A stretch of 64,000 bases of DNA from Streptomyces sp. NBC_00273 (GCF_036178145.1 NZ_CP108067.1:2046001-2110000); one strand, 5' to 3'; positions 42,194 to 60,937 are shown, counted from the stretch's first letter. Program-made: numbers and translations. The notes: a model not told the origin generated them from the letters alone.

Positions 42194-45100
42194 TCAGGCG
42201 GTCTGGGTGCGGCGGGCCCGGCGGACGATCGGCGGGTCCTCGGCGCCGGCGCCGGCGGCCGCGGCGGCGGGCAGGGCGGCGGCCAGTTCGGCGACGGTGG
42301 GGCCGGTGAAGAACTGGCGGATGCCGACGGCGGCTCCGAACCGCGCCGTGACCTCGGCGAGCAGTTGGGTGGCGAGCAGGGAGTGCCCGCCGAGGTCGAA
42401 GAAGCTGTCGTGGACGCCGATCCGCGGCAGGCCGAGGACCTGTTCCCAGATCGCGCACAGGGCGCGCTCGTCGTCGGTGCGCGGTTCCTGGTGGGCCCCT
42501 GCGGTGCCGGCCGTGGCCGGGTCCGGCGCGGGCAGGGCGGTCAGGTCGGTCTTGCCGTTGGCCGTCACGGGGAAGGCGTCCAGCAGGGTGAGGGTGGCGG
42601 GCACCATGTAGTCGGGGAGCCGGGCGCGCAGGTGTTCGCGCAGTTCCTGCGGGTCGGGTGCGGGGGTTCCCTCGGCGGGGACCGCGTAGCCCGCGAGCGC
42701 GGGTCCGGCGGCCGTGTCCACGACGGTGACGGCGGCCTGGCCCACCGCCGGGTGGCAGGCCAGGGCGTGCTCGATCTCGCCGGGTTCGATGCGCAGTCCG
42801 CGGATCTTGACCTGCCGGTCGGCGCGGCCGAGGTACTCGACCTGGCCGTCGGTGTTCCAGCGGGCCAGGTCGCCGGTGCGGTACATGCGGGCGCCCGGGG
42901 GGCCGTACGGGCAGGCGACGAAGCGTTCGGCGGTCAGCGCCGCCCGGCCGAGGTAGCCCTGGGCGAGACCGGCGCCCGCGATGTAGAGCTCGCCGATGAC
43001 GCCGGGTGCCACGAGGCCGAGCCGCCCGTCCAGGACGTGGAGCTGCGTACCGTCGAGCGGCCGGCCGATGGGGACCTGCCCGCCCGGGGCTTCCTGGCCC
43101 GGGCCGACGGCGAAGGTCGCGGCGAAGGTGGTGGTCTCGGTGGGGCCGTAGGCGTTGGTGACGGTGGTGTCGGGGCAGGCCTCGCGGACCCGGCGGACCA
43201 TGGACGGCGAGGCGGCCTCGCCACCGGTCATCACCTCGTGCAGCGTGCCGAGTGCGGGCAGGCAGCGGTCGGCGAGGACGTTGAAGAGGGTGGCGGTGAG
43301 GAAGGTTCCGGTGACCTTCTCCTCGGTCATCAGCCGGGCCAGCGCGTCGACGTCGAGCTCGCCGGGCGGCGCGACGACGACCAGGCCGCCGTTCAGGAGC
43401 GGCACCCACATCTCGTAGGTGGAGGCGTCGAAGGCGTGCGGGGAGCGGAACAGGACCCGCTCGTGCGCGCCGCCGCGCCAGCGCCCGTCGGTGGCGAGGG
43501 CGACGACCTCGCGGTGGGCGACGGCCACGCCCTTGGGGGTGCCCGTGGAGCCGGAGGTGTACATCAGGTAGGCGAGCGCGTCGGGATGTCCGGGGGGCCC
43601 GGCCGGCGCGGCGTCCCCGGCCGCGTCGGCGGGGGCCGCGTCCGGGCGCAGCACGTGGCGCGGACCCGCCGGTACGGGCTCGCCGTCCGGGAGGTCGGTG
43701 ACGAGGACGGCGGCTGCTGCCGCGGTGATCACGGCCTCGGTACGGGCGCGCGGGGCCCGCGCGTCCAGCGGCAGGTAGGCGGCGCCCGCCTTGAGGATGC
43801 CGAGGCAGGCGGCGACGAGGTCGGCCGAGCGGTCCATCAGTACGGCGACGGCCTCGCCCGGGCGGACGCCGAGGGTGCGCAGCCGCCCGGCGATCCGGTC
43901 GGCGCGGGCGCCCAGTTCGGCGTACGTGGTCTCCCGGCCGGCGCAGAGCACTGCGGCGCGGTCGGGGTGGGCGGCGGCCCGCTCCTCGAAGGCCCCGTGG
44001 ACGGTGCGGGCGTCGGTGGCGACGCTCGCGCCCTGCCAGTGCTCCAGGAGGTCGGCGCGCTCCCCGGGCAGCAGGACGTCGAGTGCGGAGAGCGGGACCC
44101 CGGGTTCGCGGACGACGGCGCCGATGAGGTGGACGAGCCGGTCCAGCAGGCGCCGGGCCGTCGTCCCGTCGAACAGGTCGCTCGCGTACTCCAGGCCGAG
44201 GGCCAGGCCCCGGGGTTCTCCGGTGGCCGGGTCGTGGAGCTCTTCGACCTCCAGGGTGAGGTCGAACTTGGCGGTGTCGGTGCGTACCGCCTCGACCTGC
44301 GCGGCCAGCCCCGCGAAGGCGGGGACCTGCGGCTCGGTGCGCTGGGCGGAGACGGCGACCTGGAAGAGCGGGTGACGGGCGGGCGAGCGGGCCGGGTTGA
44401 GGCGTTCGACCAGCGATTCGAAGGGCAGTTCCTGGTGGGCGTACGTCTCCAGGGCGGCGGACCGCACCCGGGCCAGCACCTCCGTGAAGGCGGGGTCGCC
44501 GGAGGTGTCGGCGCGCACGATCAGGGTGTTGACGAAGAGTCCCACGAGGTCGGTGAGGGCTTCGTCGTCGCGGCCGTCGACGGGGCAGCCGAGCGGCAGG
44601 TCGGTGCCGGCGCCGAGGCGGGTGAGCAGGACCGCGAAGGCCGCCTGGACGGCCATGAACGGCGTGGCGCGGCCGCCTTGGGCCAGCGCGGCCAGCCCTG
44701 CGTGGACGGCGGCGTCGGTCCGTGCCTCCACCAGTGCGCCGCGGTGGCCGGCGACGGCCGGGCGCGGCCGGTCGGCGGGCAGGGCCAGTTCCTCGGGCAG
44801 GCCGTCCAGGGCGGCCGCCCAGTGGGTGAGCAGCCGGGCGTGCAGGGAGGCGGGGTCCTGGGCCGGGCCGAGGAGTTCGCGCTGCCACAGGGCGTAGTCC
44901 GGGTACTGCACCGGCAGTTCGGGCCACTCGGGCGGGCGGCCGGAGCACCGGGCGGTGTAGGCGGCGGCCAGGTCGCGGACGAGGACGTTCACGGAGTGGC
45001 CGTCGCCCGCGATGTGGTGCAGGACCAGGAGCAGGTAGTGCTCCTCGTCCCCGTCGGTGAACAGGTCGGCGCGCAGCGGCGGTTCGGCGGCGAGGTCGAA

Positions 45101-45403
45101 GGGCCGGGACGAGGCCTGTGCGGCCCGCCGGGCGCGTTCCGCGGGCGGGCAGACGGTGACGGTGAGCGTCGGGGTTGCGTCCGCGGGGTCCAGGACCCGC
45201 TGGTGGGGGCGGCCCGCGGCGTCGGGGAAGACGGTGCGCAGGGCCTCGTGGCGGCCGCTCACGTCCGCGAGCGCGGCACGCAGGGCCGGGCGGTCGAGGG
45301 CGCCGCGCAGCCGCAGCCCGACGGGGATGTGGTAGAGCGCGCCGTCGGCGCCGTCCCGGGCGTGGAACCACAACCGCTGCTGGGCGTGGGACAGAGGGAT
45401 CAC
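42194..45403 (-). CDS. NRPS module C-A-T
   Basis: A 1069-residue single module. The C domain is LCL-like ([24 protein letters not shown] near 129). The A domain has [11 protein letters not shown] near 614, FDASTYEMW near 658 and [11 protein letters not shown]; the code is about DAYTMGATFK, in the same aliphatic-looking class as the first A domain of the plus-strand three-module NRPS. The carrier is FFDLGGHS near 1006. The GTG start at 45403 overlaps the T-E gene's stop (GTGA); a longer reading to 45565 is shadow sequence. No docking segment is obvious at either end. Confidence 0.92.
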   Translation of the reverse strand: MIPLSHAQQRLWFHARDGADGALYHIPVGLRLRGALDRPALRAALADVSGRHEALRTVFPDAAGRPHQRVLDPADATPTLTVTVCPPAERARRAAQASSRPFDLAAEPPLRADLFTDGDEEHYLLLVLHHIAGDGHSVNVLVRDLAAAYTARCSGRPPEWPELPVQYPDYALWQRELLGPAQDPASLHARLLTHWAAALDGLPEELALPADRPRPAVAGHRGALVEARTDAAVHAGLAALAQGGRATPFMAVQAAFAVLLTRLGAGTDLPLGCPVDGRDDEALTDLVGLFVNTLIVRADTSGDPAFTEVLARVRSAALETYAHQELPFESLVERLNPARSPARHPLFQVAVSAQRTEPQVPAFAGLAAQVEAVRTDTAKFDLTLEVEELHDPATGEPRGLALGLEYASDLFDGTTARRLLDRLVHLIGAVVREPGVPLSALDVLLPGERADLLEHWQGASVATDARTVHGAFEERAAAHPDRAAVLCAGRETTYAELGARADRIAGRLRTLGVRPGEAVAVLMDRSADLVAACLGILKAGAAYLPLDARAPRARTEAVITAAAAAVLVTDLPDGEPVPAGPRHVLRPDAAPADAAGDAAPAGPPGHPDALAYLMYTSGSTGTPKGVAVAHREVVALATDGRWRGGAHERVLFRSPHAFDASTYEMWVPLLNGGLVVVAPPGELDVDALARLMTEEKVTGTFLTATLFNVLADRCLPALGTLHEVMTGGEAASPSMVRRVREACPDTTVTNAYGPTETTTFAATFAVGPGQEAPGGQVPIGRPLDGTQLHVLDGRLGLVAPGVIGELYIAGAGLAQGYLGRAALTAERFVACPYGPPGARMYRTGDLARWNTDGQVEYLGRADRQVKIRGLRIEPGEIEHALACHPAVGQAAVTVVDTAAGPALAGYAVPAEGTPAPDPQELREHLRARLPDYMVPATLTLLDAFPVTANGKTDLTALPAPDPATAGTAGAHQEPRTDDERALCAIWEQVLGLPRIGVHDSFFDLGGHSLLATQLLAEVTARFGAAVGIRQFFTGPTVAELAAALPAAAAAGAGAEDPPIVRRARRTQTA

Positions 45404-47217
45404 AGCAGGGCTCCGAGCTGGGATTCGAAGGTGTCGAGGTCGGCCTGGCTGACCTGGGCGAGGGATACGTCGGAGGGGGTCAGCCCGCCGGCGTCCGGGC
45501 GGGCGGCGTGGGTGACGACGGCGCGCAGCATGGTGAACCACTCCTGCGCGAGGTCGTGGACCCAACTCCCCGGGAAGGCGTTGCCCGCCCAGGTCCAGGT
45601 GGCGCTGAGGGTGAGGCCGTCCGGGCCCTCGTGGGCGGCCGCGTTGACCTCCACGGCGTGGGCCATCGGCAGGCCTTCGTCGGCGTCGTCGAGGGCGAAG
45701 GCGTGCCCGGGCGCGGCGTCCCAGGGGGCGTCGCCGCCCATCGGGAACCGGCCGAGGTAGTTGAAGCCGATCTGGGGGATGCCGCGCGCGGCGAGGTCCG
45801 GCCCGGTACGGGAGTTGAGGTGGCGCAACAGCCCGAAGCCGATGCCCTTGTCCGGTACGGCGCGCAGTTCCTCCTTGACCAGGCGCAGGGCGGCGCCGAC
45901 CGCGGGTCCGCCGGCGCGGGCCTCGTCGAGGTCGGGTCGGCCGAGGGCGAGGCGGACGGGGAACACGGTGGTGAACCAGCCGACGGTGCGGGACAGGTCC
46001 GTGCCGTCGGTGACGTCCTCCCGGCCGTGGCCCTCGACGTCGACGAGGACGGCGCCCTCCTCGTCCGTGCCGTCCTCGCCGTCGGCGCTGCGCCGGCCGA
46101 GGACGGCGAGGGCCAGGGCGGTCAGCAGGACGTCGTTGACGGTGCCGTTGACGAGTCCGGGCGCGGTGGTGAGCAGGGGGCCCGTCACGTCCGGCCCGAG
46201 GGTCAGGGTGAGGGTGTTGTCCGGGCTCTCGGGGTCGAGGCCGCCGGCCGCGCGGACCCCGGCGAGGGCCTGCGGGGCCTCGCGCAGCGCGGCGGCCCAG
46301 CGGTCGGCCTCAGCGGTCCGGCGGCCGGAGGTGGCCTCCGCGCGCAGCAGGTCGGCCCAGTGCGCGAACGGGGTGTGCGCCGGTTCCAGGACGGGCTCGC
46401 GGCCCTCGCCGAGCGCCGCCGCGCAGGTGCGCAGGTCGTCCTGGAGGATCCGCCACGAGACGCCGTCGACCACGAGGTGGTGGACGACGAGCGCGAGGCG
46501 TCCCTGCTGTCCGGCCCCCCGGTCGAGGAGTACGGCGCGCAGCACGTGGCCCGCACGGGGCGAGAGCAGCCGACGGGCCGCGCTCATCCGCTCCCGGGCC
46601 AGGGCGGGGAGTTCCCCGTCGCCCGTCCCGCGTGCGTCCACGTGCTCCAGCAGGTCCGCCGCGGTGACGGAGCCCGCGGGCGGTACGAGCGGCTCGGCGC
46701 CGCGGGCGCCGATCCCGTCGGGCAGCCGCAGGCGGAGCATCTCGTGGGTGTCGAGGAGGGCCTGGACGGTGCGTTCGGCGGCGGCCGCTCCGAAGCCCGG
46801 CGGGGTGCGCACGACGAGCGACTGGTTGTACGTGTCGACGGGACCGCCGAGTTCGGCGAGCCAGCCCATGATCGGGGTGGGGGTCAGCGGGCCCAGCCGG
46901 CGCGGGGGCACGGCGGGGCCGGTGCCCTCCCCCGCCCGGCCGTGGGCGCGGGCGGTGGCGGCGAGCGCGTTCACGCTCTCGGCGCGGAGCACGTCGCGGG
47001 TGCTGACGACGAGGCCGGCCGCGCGGGCGCGGCTGACGACCTGGATCGCCTGGATGCTGTCCCCGCCGAGCCCGGTGAAGCTGTGGCCCGCGTCGACCTC
47101 GGCGCGGCCGAGGACCTCCGCGAAGAGGGTGCGCAGGGTCCGTACGGGGTCGGCGCCCGTGTCGGTGTCGCCGCCGGTGTCGGCCGGCTGCCCGGTGGGG
47201 TGGACGGGCTCAGCCAC
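45400..47217 (-). CDS. Stand-alone carrier-epimerisation (T-E) didomain
   Basis: A 605-residue protein: a carrier domain with [10 protein letters not shown] (phosphopantetheine Ser near 52), then an epimerisation domain with [12 protein letters not shown] near 244, [17 protein letters not shown] and FNYLGRF. LGGDS is the carrier form that precedes E domains. There is no A domain, so the carrier must be charged in trans, most simply by the free A domain encoded at 37237-38775. The GTG at 47217 overlaps the MbtH stop by eight bases. It should supply a D-amino acid. Confidence 0.92.
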   Translation of the reverse strand: MAEPVHPTGQPADTGGDTDTGADPVRTLRTLFAEVLGRAEVDAGHSFTGLGGDSIQAIQVVSRARAAGLVVSTRDVLRAESVNALAATARAHGRAGEGTGPAVPPRRLGPLTPTPIMGWLAELGGPVDTYNQSLVVRTPPGFGAAAAERTVQALLDTHEMLRLRLPDGIGARGAEPLVPPAGSVTAADLLEHVDARGTGDGELPALARERMSAARRLLSPRAGHVLRAVLLDRGAGQQGRLALVVHHLVVDGVSWRILQDDLRTCAAALGEGREPVLEPAHTPFAHWADLLRAEATSGRRTAEADRWAAALREAPQALAGVRAAGGLDPESPDNTLTLTLGPDVTGPLLTTAPGLVNGTVNDVLLTALALAVLGRRSADGEDGTDEEGAVLVDVEGHGREDVTDGTDLSRTVGWFTTVFPVRLALGRPDLDEARAGGPAVGAALRLVKEELRAVPDKGIGFGLLRHLNSRTGPDLAARGIPQIGFNYLGRFPMGGDAPWDAAPGHAFALDDADEGLPMAHAVEVNAAAHEGPDGLTLSATWTWAGNAFPGSWVHDLAQEWFTMLRAVVTHAARPDAGGLTPSDVSLAQVSQADLDTFESQLGALL

Positions 47218-47434
47218 GGGGCGCGTTCCCGGCGAGGGCGGCCACCAGGGAGGCGGGGCGCATGTCGGTCCAGACCCGCTCGACGTGGTCCAGGCAGGCC
47301 TGGCGGCCGTCGGGGCCGTGCACCACGGTCCAGCCGGCCGGGACGGGGTTGGCGGCGGGCCACAGGGAGTGCTGGAGCTCGTCGTTGCGGACCACGACGT
47401 AGGTGGCGTTGTCGTTCTCGAAGGGGTTGCTCAT
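47210..47434 (-). CDS. MbtH-like protein (locus B)
   Basis: A 74-residue MbtH-family protein: MSNPFENDNATYVVV, HSLWPAANPVPAGW, then CLDHVERVWTDMRPASL. ATG at 47434. It differs clearly from the locus A copy and overlaps the T-E gene, so it probably serves the A domains of locus B. Confidence 0.95.
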   Translation of the reverse strand: MSNPFENDNATYVVVRNDELQHSLWPAANPVPAGWTVVHGPDGRQACLDHVERVWTDMRPASLVAALAGNAPRG

Positions 47435-47458
47435 GGCGGTTCGCCTTTCGGGTCGGGT

Positions 47459-47482
47459 GCGGCCGTACGGTCGTACGGCCGC
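47459..47482. promoter_or_regulatory. 24-bp near-perfect palindrome upstream of the locus B MbtH gene
   Basis: Arms GCGGCCGTACG (47459-47469) and CGTACGGCCGC (47472-47482) meet around a two-base centre. It lies between the fused synthase gene and the MbtH start in a 74-bp gap. The short centre favours a protein-binding site over a terminator, though a hairpin is possible. Confidence 0.55.
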
Positions 47483-47508
47483 CTCGCGGAAGGAGGAGTG
47501 ACGGTCGA

Positions 47509-49776
47509 TCAGGAACGGGGCGCGGCCTCGATGTCGAGGCGGAGCAGGGCCCGTGCCGCGTCGAGGGCGGCGTGCACGCCCTCGGGCTCCGGGTGGCGGG
47601 CGATCACGTGCCCGAGGCGGTCGGAGGCGCTGCGGGGCCTGCGTACGGGCGTGCCGGGGGCGGCGGTGACCAGCACCGACTCGACCCCTTCGACGGCGGC
47701 TGCCTCCCGGGCGCCGTGGGCGGCCGTGAGGATGCCGTCGGCGTCGGCGAGGACGAACTGGATCCCGGCGTGGCCGGCCCCCTCGGCCTTGAGGTGCGGG
47801 GGCAGGCCGAGGGCGGCACGGAGCTGTTCCCCGAGGAGGTCCACCCCGGTGGCCAGTCGGATCAGTTCGGGGATCATGCCGCCGGCCGGACGCGGGTTGA
47901 TCTCGATGAGGGCGGGCCCTTCGGCGGTCAGTTTGACCTCGGTGTGGGTGGCTCCCAGGCGGATCCCGGCCGCGTCCAGGGCCGCCGTCACCGTCTCGGT
48001 GATCTGCTGGGCGGTGGCGGCGGGCAGCGGGGCGGGGAAGAGGTGGCGGTGCTCGACGAAGTGCGGGGTGGCCGTCACGGACTTGGCGGTGATGCCGACG
48101 CACACGGCCTGCCCCTCCCCGCTGAACATCTCGACGCTGTACTCCGGCGCGTCCAGGTACTCCTCGACGAGGACGGTGCGGGCGGTGGGCATGCCCCGGA
48201 CGTTGGTGTCGATCGCGAGGATCTTCTCGATCTGGGCGCGGGCCTCCGCCTCGTCGGCGCAGAGCAGGACGTTGGTGGAGCCCGAGTCGTCGGCCGGCTT
48301 GACCACGCAGGGCAGTCCGGTGCGGGCGACGGCCTCCGCCGCCCCGGCCGGCTCGTGCACGAGGGCGTACCGGGGCTGGCGGACGCCAGCGGCCCGCATC
48401 CTCTCGCGCAGGGCGGACTTGTCGCGGCAGACGGCCACGGCGTCGGGCGGGTTGCCGGGCAGGCCGAGCCACTGGGCGATCCGGGCGGCGGCCGGTACGT
48501 AGAAGTCGCTGGTGGTGGTGACGCCCGCGATCTCCTCGCGGCGGAAGCGTTCCTGTACGGCGGCGCGCAGCGCGGCGTCGGAGTTGGTGTCGCAGCGCAC
48601 CACCTCGGCGCCGGTGTCCGCGAGTCCCCGGTAGCGGTCGGGGTCGCCGGTCAGCAGGACGGGTACGGTGCCCAGTTCGCGCGCCCGGTCCAGGGCCAGC
48701 ATGCCGGTGCCGGTGGTGTTGGACTCCACGAACAGCAGGTGCCGCCGGATCCCGGCGGGCGGGCTGTAGGCGAGGGTGGACCAGGTATGGGCGGTCCCCT
48801 CGGGGCCGAGGGCGGCCGGCGCGGTGGCGGTGGGCACCTCGCGCAGCCGGTGGGCGTCCCAGTGCTCGTCGTTGTAGACGGTGTCGGCGTAGCGGTCGCC
48901 GCGGTCGGGCAGGATGCCGACGATCCTGGTCCCGGGCTCGGCGCGGTCGGCGAGGCCGGTGAGGACCCGGTAGACGGAGCCCGAGGTGTTGCCGCCGAAG
49001 ATCTGCTGCTCGCGGGCGAGGTCCCAGGTCGCGGCGAAGGCCTCGTGGTCGTTGAGCCAGTGCACCTCGTCGACGAGGGTGCGGTCCAGGTTCTTGGGCA
49101 GCAGGCTGTTGCCCAGCCCGCTCTGCAGCCGCTGCGGTACGTCGGGCTGGCCGAAGAGGGCGCTGCCCACGCAGTCGACGCCGACGACGTGCAGGGCGGG
49201 GAGGCTCTCGCGCAGCGCCCGTGCGGTGCCGCATAGGGAGCCGCCGCTGCCGACGGCCCCGACGAGGGTGTCGAACTGACCCAGGTCCGCCAGGAGTTCA
49301 CCGGCGAGGGTGCGGTAGGCGCCGGGGTTGTCGGGATTGGTGTACTGCTGCGGCCAGAAGGCGCCGGGCAGTTCGTCGAGCAGTTCCGCGAGCCGCTCCA
49401 GGCGGGCGCTCTGCCAGCCGTGGCTGGTCATGGCCGCGACCACGTGCACCCGGCAGCCCAGGGCGCGGAGTTTGGCGAGGGTGACGGGGTCGATGCGCGG
49501 GTCGGTGACGATGTGGACCTCGTGGCCCAGGGAGCGGCCGACGAGGGCCACGCCGAGGGCCATGGTCCCCGAGGAGCTCTCGATGACGGGGGCGCCGGGC
49601 TTCAGGGTGCCCAGTCGCCGGGCCTCCAGGAGGATGTTGCGGGCGACGCGGTCCTTCATGGCGAAGAGGTTCTGCAGCTCCAGCTTGGCGTAGACCTCCA
49701 CGCCGCGGGCCTCGCCGAGGCGCAGCCGGACCAGCGGGGTCGCGCCGATCGCGTCCGTCACGGTGTCGAACAGCAT
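47509..49776 (-). CDS. PLP beta-replacement synthase fused to an ATP-grasp ligase
   Basis: A 755-residue fusion. Residues 1 to about 325 are a cysteine-synthase-like enzyme: ATPLVRL, the PLP lysine at 41 in NLFAMKDRVARN, ESSSGTMALGVAL, VGSGGSLCG, and NTSGSVYR. Residues from about 340 form an ATP-grasp ligase: VVKPADDSGSTNV, VEEYLDAPEYSVE, and EINPRPAGG near 623 for magnesium. The likely first reaction is displacement of phosphate from O-phosphothreonine (or phosphoserine) by an amino-acid nitrogen such as aspartate, as in SbnA-type chemistry. The ATP-grasp role is unclear; it may ligate the product. It lies two bases after the PduX-like kinase gene and ends before the MbtH gene. The ATG at 49776 follows GGAGATCTGACC. 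Confidence 0.85.
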   Translation of the reverse strand: MLFDTVTDAIGATPLVRLRLGEARGVEVYAKLELQNLFAMKDRVARNILLEARRLGTLKPGAPVIESSSGTMALGVALVGRSLGHEVHIVTDPRIDPVTLAKLRALGCRVHVVAAMTSHGWQSARLERLAELLDELPGAFWPQQYTNPDNPGAYRTLAGELLADLGQFDTLVGAVGSGGSLCGTARALRESLPALHVVGVDCVGSALFGQPDVPQRLQSGLGNSLLPKNLDRTLVDEVHWLNDHEAFAATWDLAREQQIFGGNTSGSVYRVLTGLADRAEPGTRIVGILPDRGDRYADTVYNDEHWDAHRLREVPTATAPAALGPEGTAHTWSTLAYSPPAGIRRHLLFVESNTTGTGMLALDRARELGTVPVLLTGDPDRYRGLADTGAEVVRCDTNSDAALRAAVQERFRREEIAGVTTTSDFYVPAAARIAQWLGLPGNPPDAVAVCRDKSALRERMRAAGVRQPRYALVHEPAGAAEAVARTGLPCVVKPADDSGSTNVLLCADEAEARAQIEKILAIDTNVRGMPTARTVLVEEYLDAPEYSVEMFSGEGQAVCVGITAKSVTATPHFVEHRHLFPAPLPAATAQQITETVTAALDAAGIRLGATHTEVKLTAEGPALIEINPRPAGGMIPELIRLATGVDLLGEQLRAALGLPPHLKAEGAGHAGIQFVLADADGILTAAHGAREAAAVEGVESVLVTAAPGTPVRRPRSASDRLGHVIARHPEPEGVHAALDAARALLRLDIEAAPRS

Positions 49777-49778
49777 GG

Positions 49779-50777
49779 TCAGATCTCCAGCTCGGTGGGG
49801 TGGGCGGGCGCGGCCGTCGGGCTCCAGCTGTCGTCGGCGCCGAGGGAGCGGTGTACGGACACCTCTCCGCCGAGGGCGGCGCAGCCGGCCCGGATGTGCT
49901 CGGTCTTGCCCGCGAGGGCCGGGTCGTTCGCCTCCAGGAGGACGCCGAGCATGGTGCCGCTGTGGGCGAGCACCAGGCCCAGGCCGTCGACCTCGCGGCA
50001 CAGGGCGTGCAGCTGCGCGAAGCCGGCGCGCCGGCGGCGGTGGGCGTTCATCTCGGCGCTGCGGGTCGCGACGGCGCCGACCTCCTGGAGGTCGCCGCGG
50101 GCCACGGCGTCGGTGAGCCGGTCCAGCAGGAGCGCGTACTCCTCCCGGTCGGCGGCGTCGATGGCCCGGGCTCCCCGGTTGTGCGCGACGGTGTCCACCT
50201 GGCCGCCCTCGTCGTGGGCGACGACGGTGAGCGGGGGCAGCACGCCGAGGCGGCGACCGAGGCGCACCTCCCGGTGGTGGAAGGCGACGATCTCGTCGTA
50301 CATGACCCCGTCGGCCGGTTCGATGCCGCGCAGGAAGTCCTCCGTCTCGGCCGGGGTGAACTCGCGCCCGTGGGCGGCCCCGACGGCCCGTACGGTGGCG
50401 ACGAGGTCGGCGGAGGAGCTGGCGAGGCCCTTGCCCTCGGGCAGGTCCCCGGCCACCTCCAGGAGGCCGCCGTCCGCCGCGCCGAGGGCGGCCAGGACGG
50501 CCTCGGCGACACGACGGGACTTGGCCTTGTGGGCCGGCCGCACCTGGACCTCGCGCCGGCCGGGGCTGGGGTGGAAACGGGCGGTGGCCCAGCGGGCGAG
50601 GGGGAAGGTGACCAGGAAGTCCCCCTGCGGGTGGGGCAGGGCGCCCTGGAGCAGTTCTCCGAAGGTGCCGAAGGCGCTGCCGGAGCCGGGTCCGAGGACG
50701 GAAGCCGGTCCGAGGACGGAGGCGGTCCTCCCTCCGGCGGCGTCAGTGGGCGTGCTGTACGCGGGCGCGGGTGCCAT
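49779..50777 (-). CDS. PduX-like GHMP kinase (probable L-threonine kinase)
   Basis: A 332-residue GHMP-superfamily kinase. GTFGELLQG near 38 and KGLASSSADL near 114-123 are the PduX-type forms of the family's substrate and ATP-binding motifs; AHSGTMLGVLL near 265 is motif 3. PduX phosphorylates L-threonine in cobalamin synthesis. Here the neighbours suggest it makes O-phosphothreonine as activated precursor of 2,3-diaminobutyrate; that role is inferred. The ATG at 50777 overlaps the lyase gene by 35 bases and has GGAGGACGGCG upstream. Confidence 0.85.
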   Translation of the reverse strand: MAPAPAYSTPTDAAGGRTASVLGPASVLGPGSGSAFGTFGELLQGALPHPQGDFLVTFPLARWATARFHPSPGRREVQVRPAHKAKSRRVAEAVLAALGAADGGLLEVAGDLPEGKGLASSSADLVATVRAVGAAHGREFTPAETEDFLRGIEPADGVMYDEIVAFHHREVRLGRRLGVLPPLTVVAHDEGGQVDTVAHNRGARAIDAADREEYALLLDRLTDAVARGDLQEVGAVATRSAEMNAHRRRRAGFAQLHALCREVDGLGLVLAHSGTMLGVLLEANDPALAGKTEHIRAGCAALGGEVSVHRSLGADDSWSPTAAPAHPTELEI

Positions 50778-52311
50778 CGCCGTCCTCCTGGTGGATCTCG
50801 TCGTCGGTCGCGCCGTACAGGGCGCGGTCGCCTTCCTCGGCGCCCGCGCGGACCGCGGCGGCGCGCAGTTCCCAGTCGGCGCCGAGCCGTTCGTACGTCT
50901 CCTGCTGGGTGCGCAGTACCGCGCGCACGGCGTCGGGGCGGGCCGAACCGGCGGAGACCATGCGCTCCAGGCCCCGGTCGACGTCGAAGGCCTCGGCGAG
51001 GAGCCGGGCGGGGTCGGCGAGGGTGATGCCGCGTCCGGCGGCCGCCTCGACCAGCAGGGCGGGTTCGCCCGGGGCGGGGGCGGCGCCCGCCGCCGCGGCG
51101 AGCACGACGTACTTCCCGGCGACGACCTGGGCGGTGCGCCAGGGCACCCCTTCGGCGAGGCAGAGGGCGTTGGCGAGGCTGAAGCCGCCGAGGAACTCGC
51201 GCTCGCACACCTGGCGCATGCGGTCGGCGCGGAAGGTCAGCCTGCGCAGCACCTCCGTGAGGAGGCGGACGGTGCCGTGGGCCGAGTCGAAGGCGTTCAG
51301 CAGGTGGGTGCCGGCCTCCTTGGAGACCTCGACGAGGTTGCAGAAGGGGGTGTTGCGCTGCCCCAGGAGCACGTCGAAGTGGAATGCGGTCAGGTGGGCG
51401 GTGCGCCCGCGGATGCGTTCCAGGACCGGGTAGTTCTTCTTCTGCGGCATGGCGGAGGAGATGCCGGACAGCTCGTCGGGCAGTTCGATGAAGCCGTACT
51501 CGCTGCCGCCCCAGGTCAGCAGGTCGGTGGTGAAGCGGCTCAGGGCGGTGCCCAGCAGGCTGAGTTCCGCGGTCAGTTCGGCGCTCCAGCGGCGCGAGGC
51601 CACGGCGGTCAGGGCGTGGGGCTGCGGCCGGGAGAAGCCGAGCAGCCGGGCCATCCGGTCGCGGTCCCAGGGCAGTTCCTGCCCCGCCATGGCGCCGGCG
51701 CCCAGCGGGCAGGCGTCGATGCCGTCGTACGCGTTCAGCAGCCGGGCGTGGGTGTGCAGCAGGTGCTCGGAGAGCGCGGCGAGGTGGAAGCCGGGGGTGA
51801 TGATCTGGGCGGCCTGGAAGTGGGTGTACCCCGGCATGGGCAGGTCGCAGGTCTCCTGGGCCAGCCGGTGCACGACGGCGGCGAGTTCGAGGAGGGCTGC
51901 GGCGAAGCGGGTGAGCTGGTCGCGGCCGTACATCACCTGGGCGCAGGCCTGCAGGTCGTTGCGGCTGCGGTCGGCGTGCCAGCGCACGACCGGGGCGGGC
52001 AGGCCCGCCTCGACGTGCCGTTCGAGGGCGAAGGCGATGTCCGACATGTTGGCGCCGGGCTGCGCGCTGAGGGTGTCGGGCCCGACGGAGTCCAGCAGGG
52101 CGGCGATCCGGTGGGCCTCCTCGGCGGTGATCAGGTCCATGCGGACGTACTCGGCGGCCAGGGTCTTCTCGATGGCGACGTAGTGGCGCAGCAGGTGGCG
52201 GGACTCGAACCCGAACTGCGGGGCGAGCACTTCGTCGTGCAGGAGTTCGGCGGGACCGCCGCTGATCCGGCCGCTCAGCTCTGGGGCGGGCCCCGGGGTG
52301 TCACTCGTCAC
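50743..52311 (-). CDS. Argininosuccinate-lyase-family lyase
   Basis: A protein of about 522 residues in the fumarase/aspartase superfamily. Signatures: WHADRSRNDLQ near 110, PGYTHFQAAQ near 158, and SSAMPQKKN near 284-292, the hallmark catalytic loop. It is not in an arginine-biosynthesis context. With the kinase and PLP synthase next to it, the simplest job is cleavage of an N-succinyl-type aspartate adduct to release fumarate and 2,3-diaminobutyrate, as proposed for comparable genes in diaminobutyrate-containing peptide clusters (friulimicin, pacidamycin). GTG at 52311 is preferred; an ATG at 52356 gives a 15-residue longer form. Confidence 0.85.
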   Translation of the reverse strand: MTSDTPGPAPELSGRISGGPAELLHDEVLAPQFGFESRHLLRHYVAIEKTLAAEYVRMDLITAEEAHRIAALLDSVGPDTLSAQPGANMSDIAFALERHVEAGLPAPVVRWHADRSRNDLQACAQVMYGRDQLTRFAAALLELAAVVHRLAQETCDLPMPGYTHFQAAQIITPGFHLAALSEHLLHTHARLLNAYDGIDACPLGAGAMAGQELPWDRDRMARLLGFSRPQPHALTAVASRRWSAELTAELSLLGTALSRFTTDLLTWGGSEYGFIELPDELSGISSAMPQKKNYPVLERIRGRTAHLTAFHFDVLLGQRNTPFCNLVEVSKEAGTHLLNAFDSAHGTVRLLTEVLRRLTFRADRMRQVCEREFLGGFSLANALCLAEGVPWRTAQVVAGKYVVLAAAAGAAPAPGEPALLVEAAAGRGITLADPARLLAEAFDVDRGLERMVSAGSARPDAVRAVLRTQQETYERLGADWELRAAAVRAGAEEGDRALYGATDDEIHQEDGDGTRARVQHAH

Positions 52312-52419
52312 GTGGTGTGTTCCGTTCCTGTTCTGGTGCGGGGCGCGTCGGCGCATGCCTCGTCGACGCGCGGCGCGGGAAGGGGGGGACGGGTACCCCG
52401 GGCGGGCCGGGGCACCCGT

Positions 52420-60832
<8,413 letters not shown>

Positions 60833-60854
60833 CGCCCGGCTCGGCCGTCCGCCC

Positions 60855-60903
60855 CGCCCCGGGCTCCGCGCACTCCGGGGCCGCCGCCGCGGAGCCCGGG
60901 GCG
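60855..60903 (+). terminator. Perfect 16-bp stem-loop after the hydrolase gene
   Basis: Arms CGCCCCGGGCTCCGCG (60855-60870) and its exact inverse (60888-60903) enclose a 17-base loop, 22 bases after the hydrolase stop. No T-run follows. It probably ends the hydrolase transcript. Confidence 0.65.
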
Positions 60904-60937
60904 GCGGCCCCGGAGCCGAGCATGATGCAAGAAATTT

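Noticed and set aside
50743..52311. Arginine-biosynthesis argininosuccinate lyase
   Set aside because: No other arginine genes lie nearby, and the kinase and PLP synthase neighbours point to diaminobutyrate-type chemistry.
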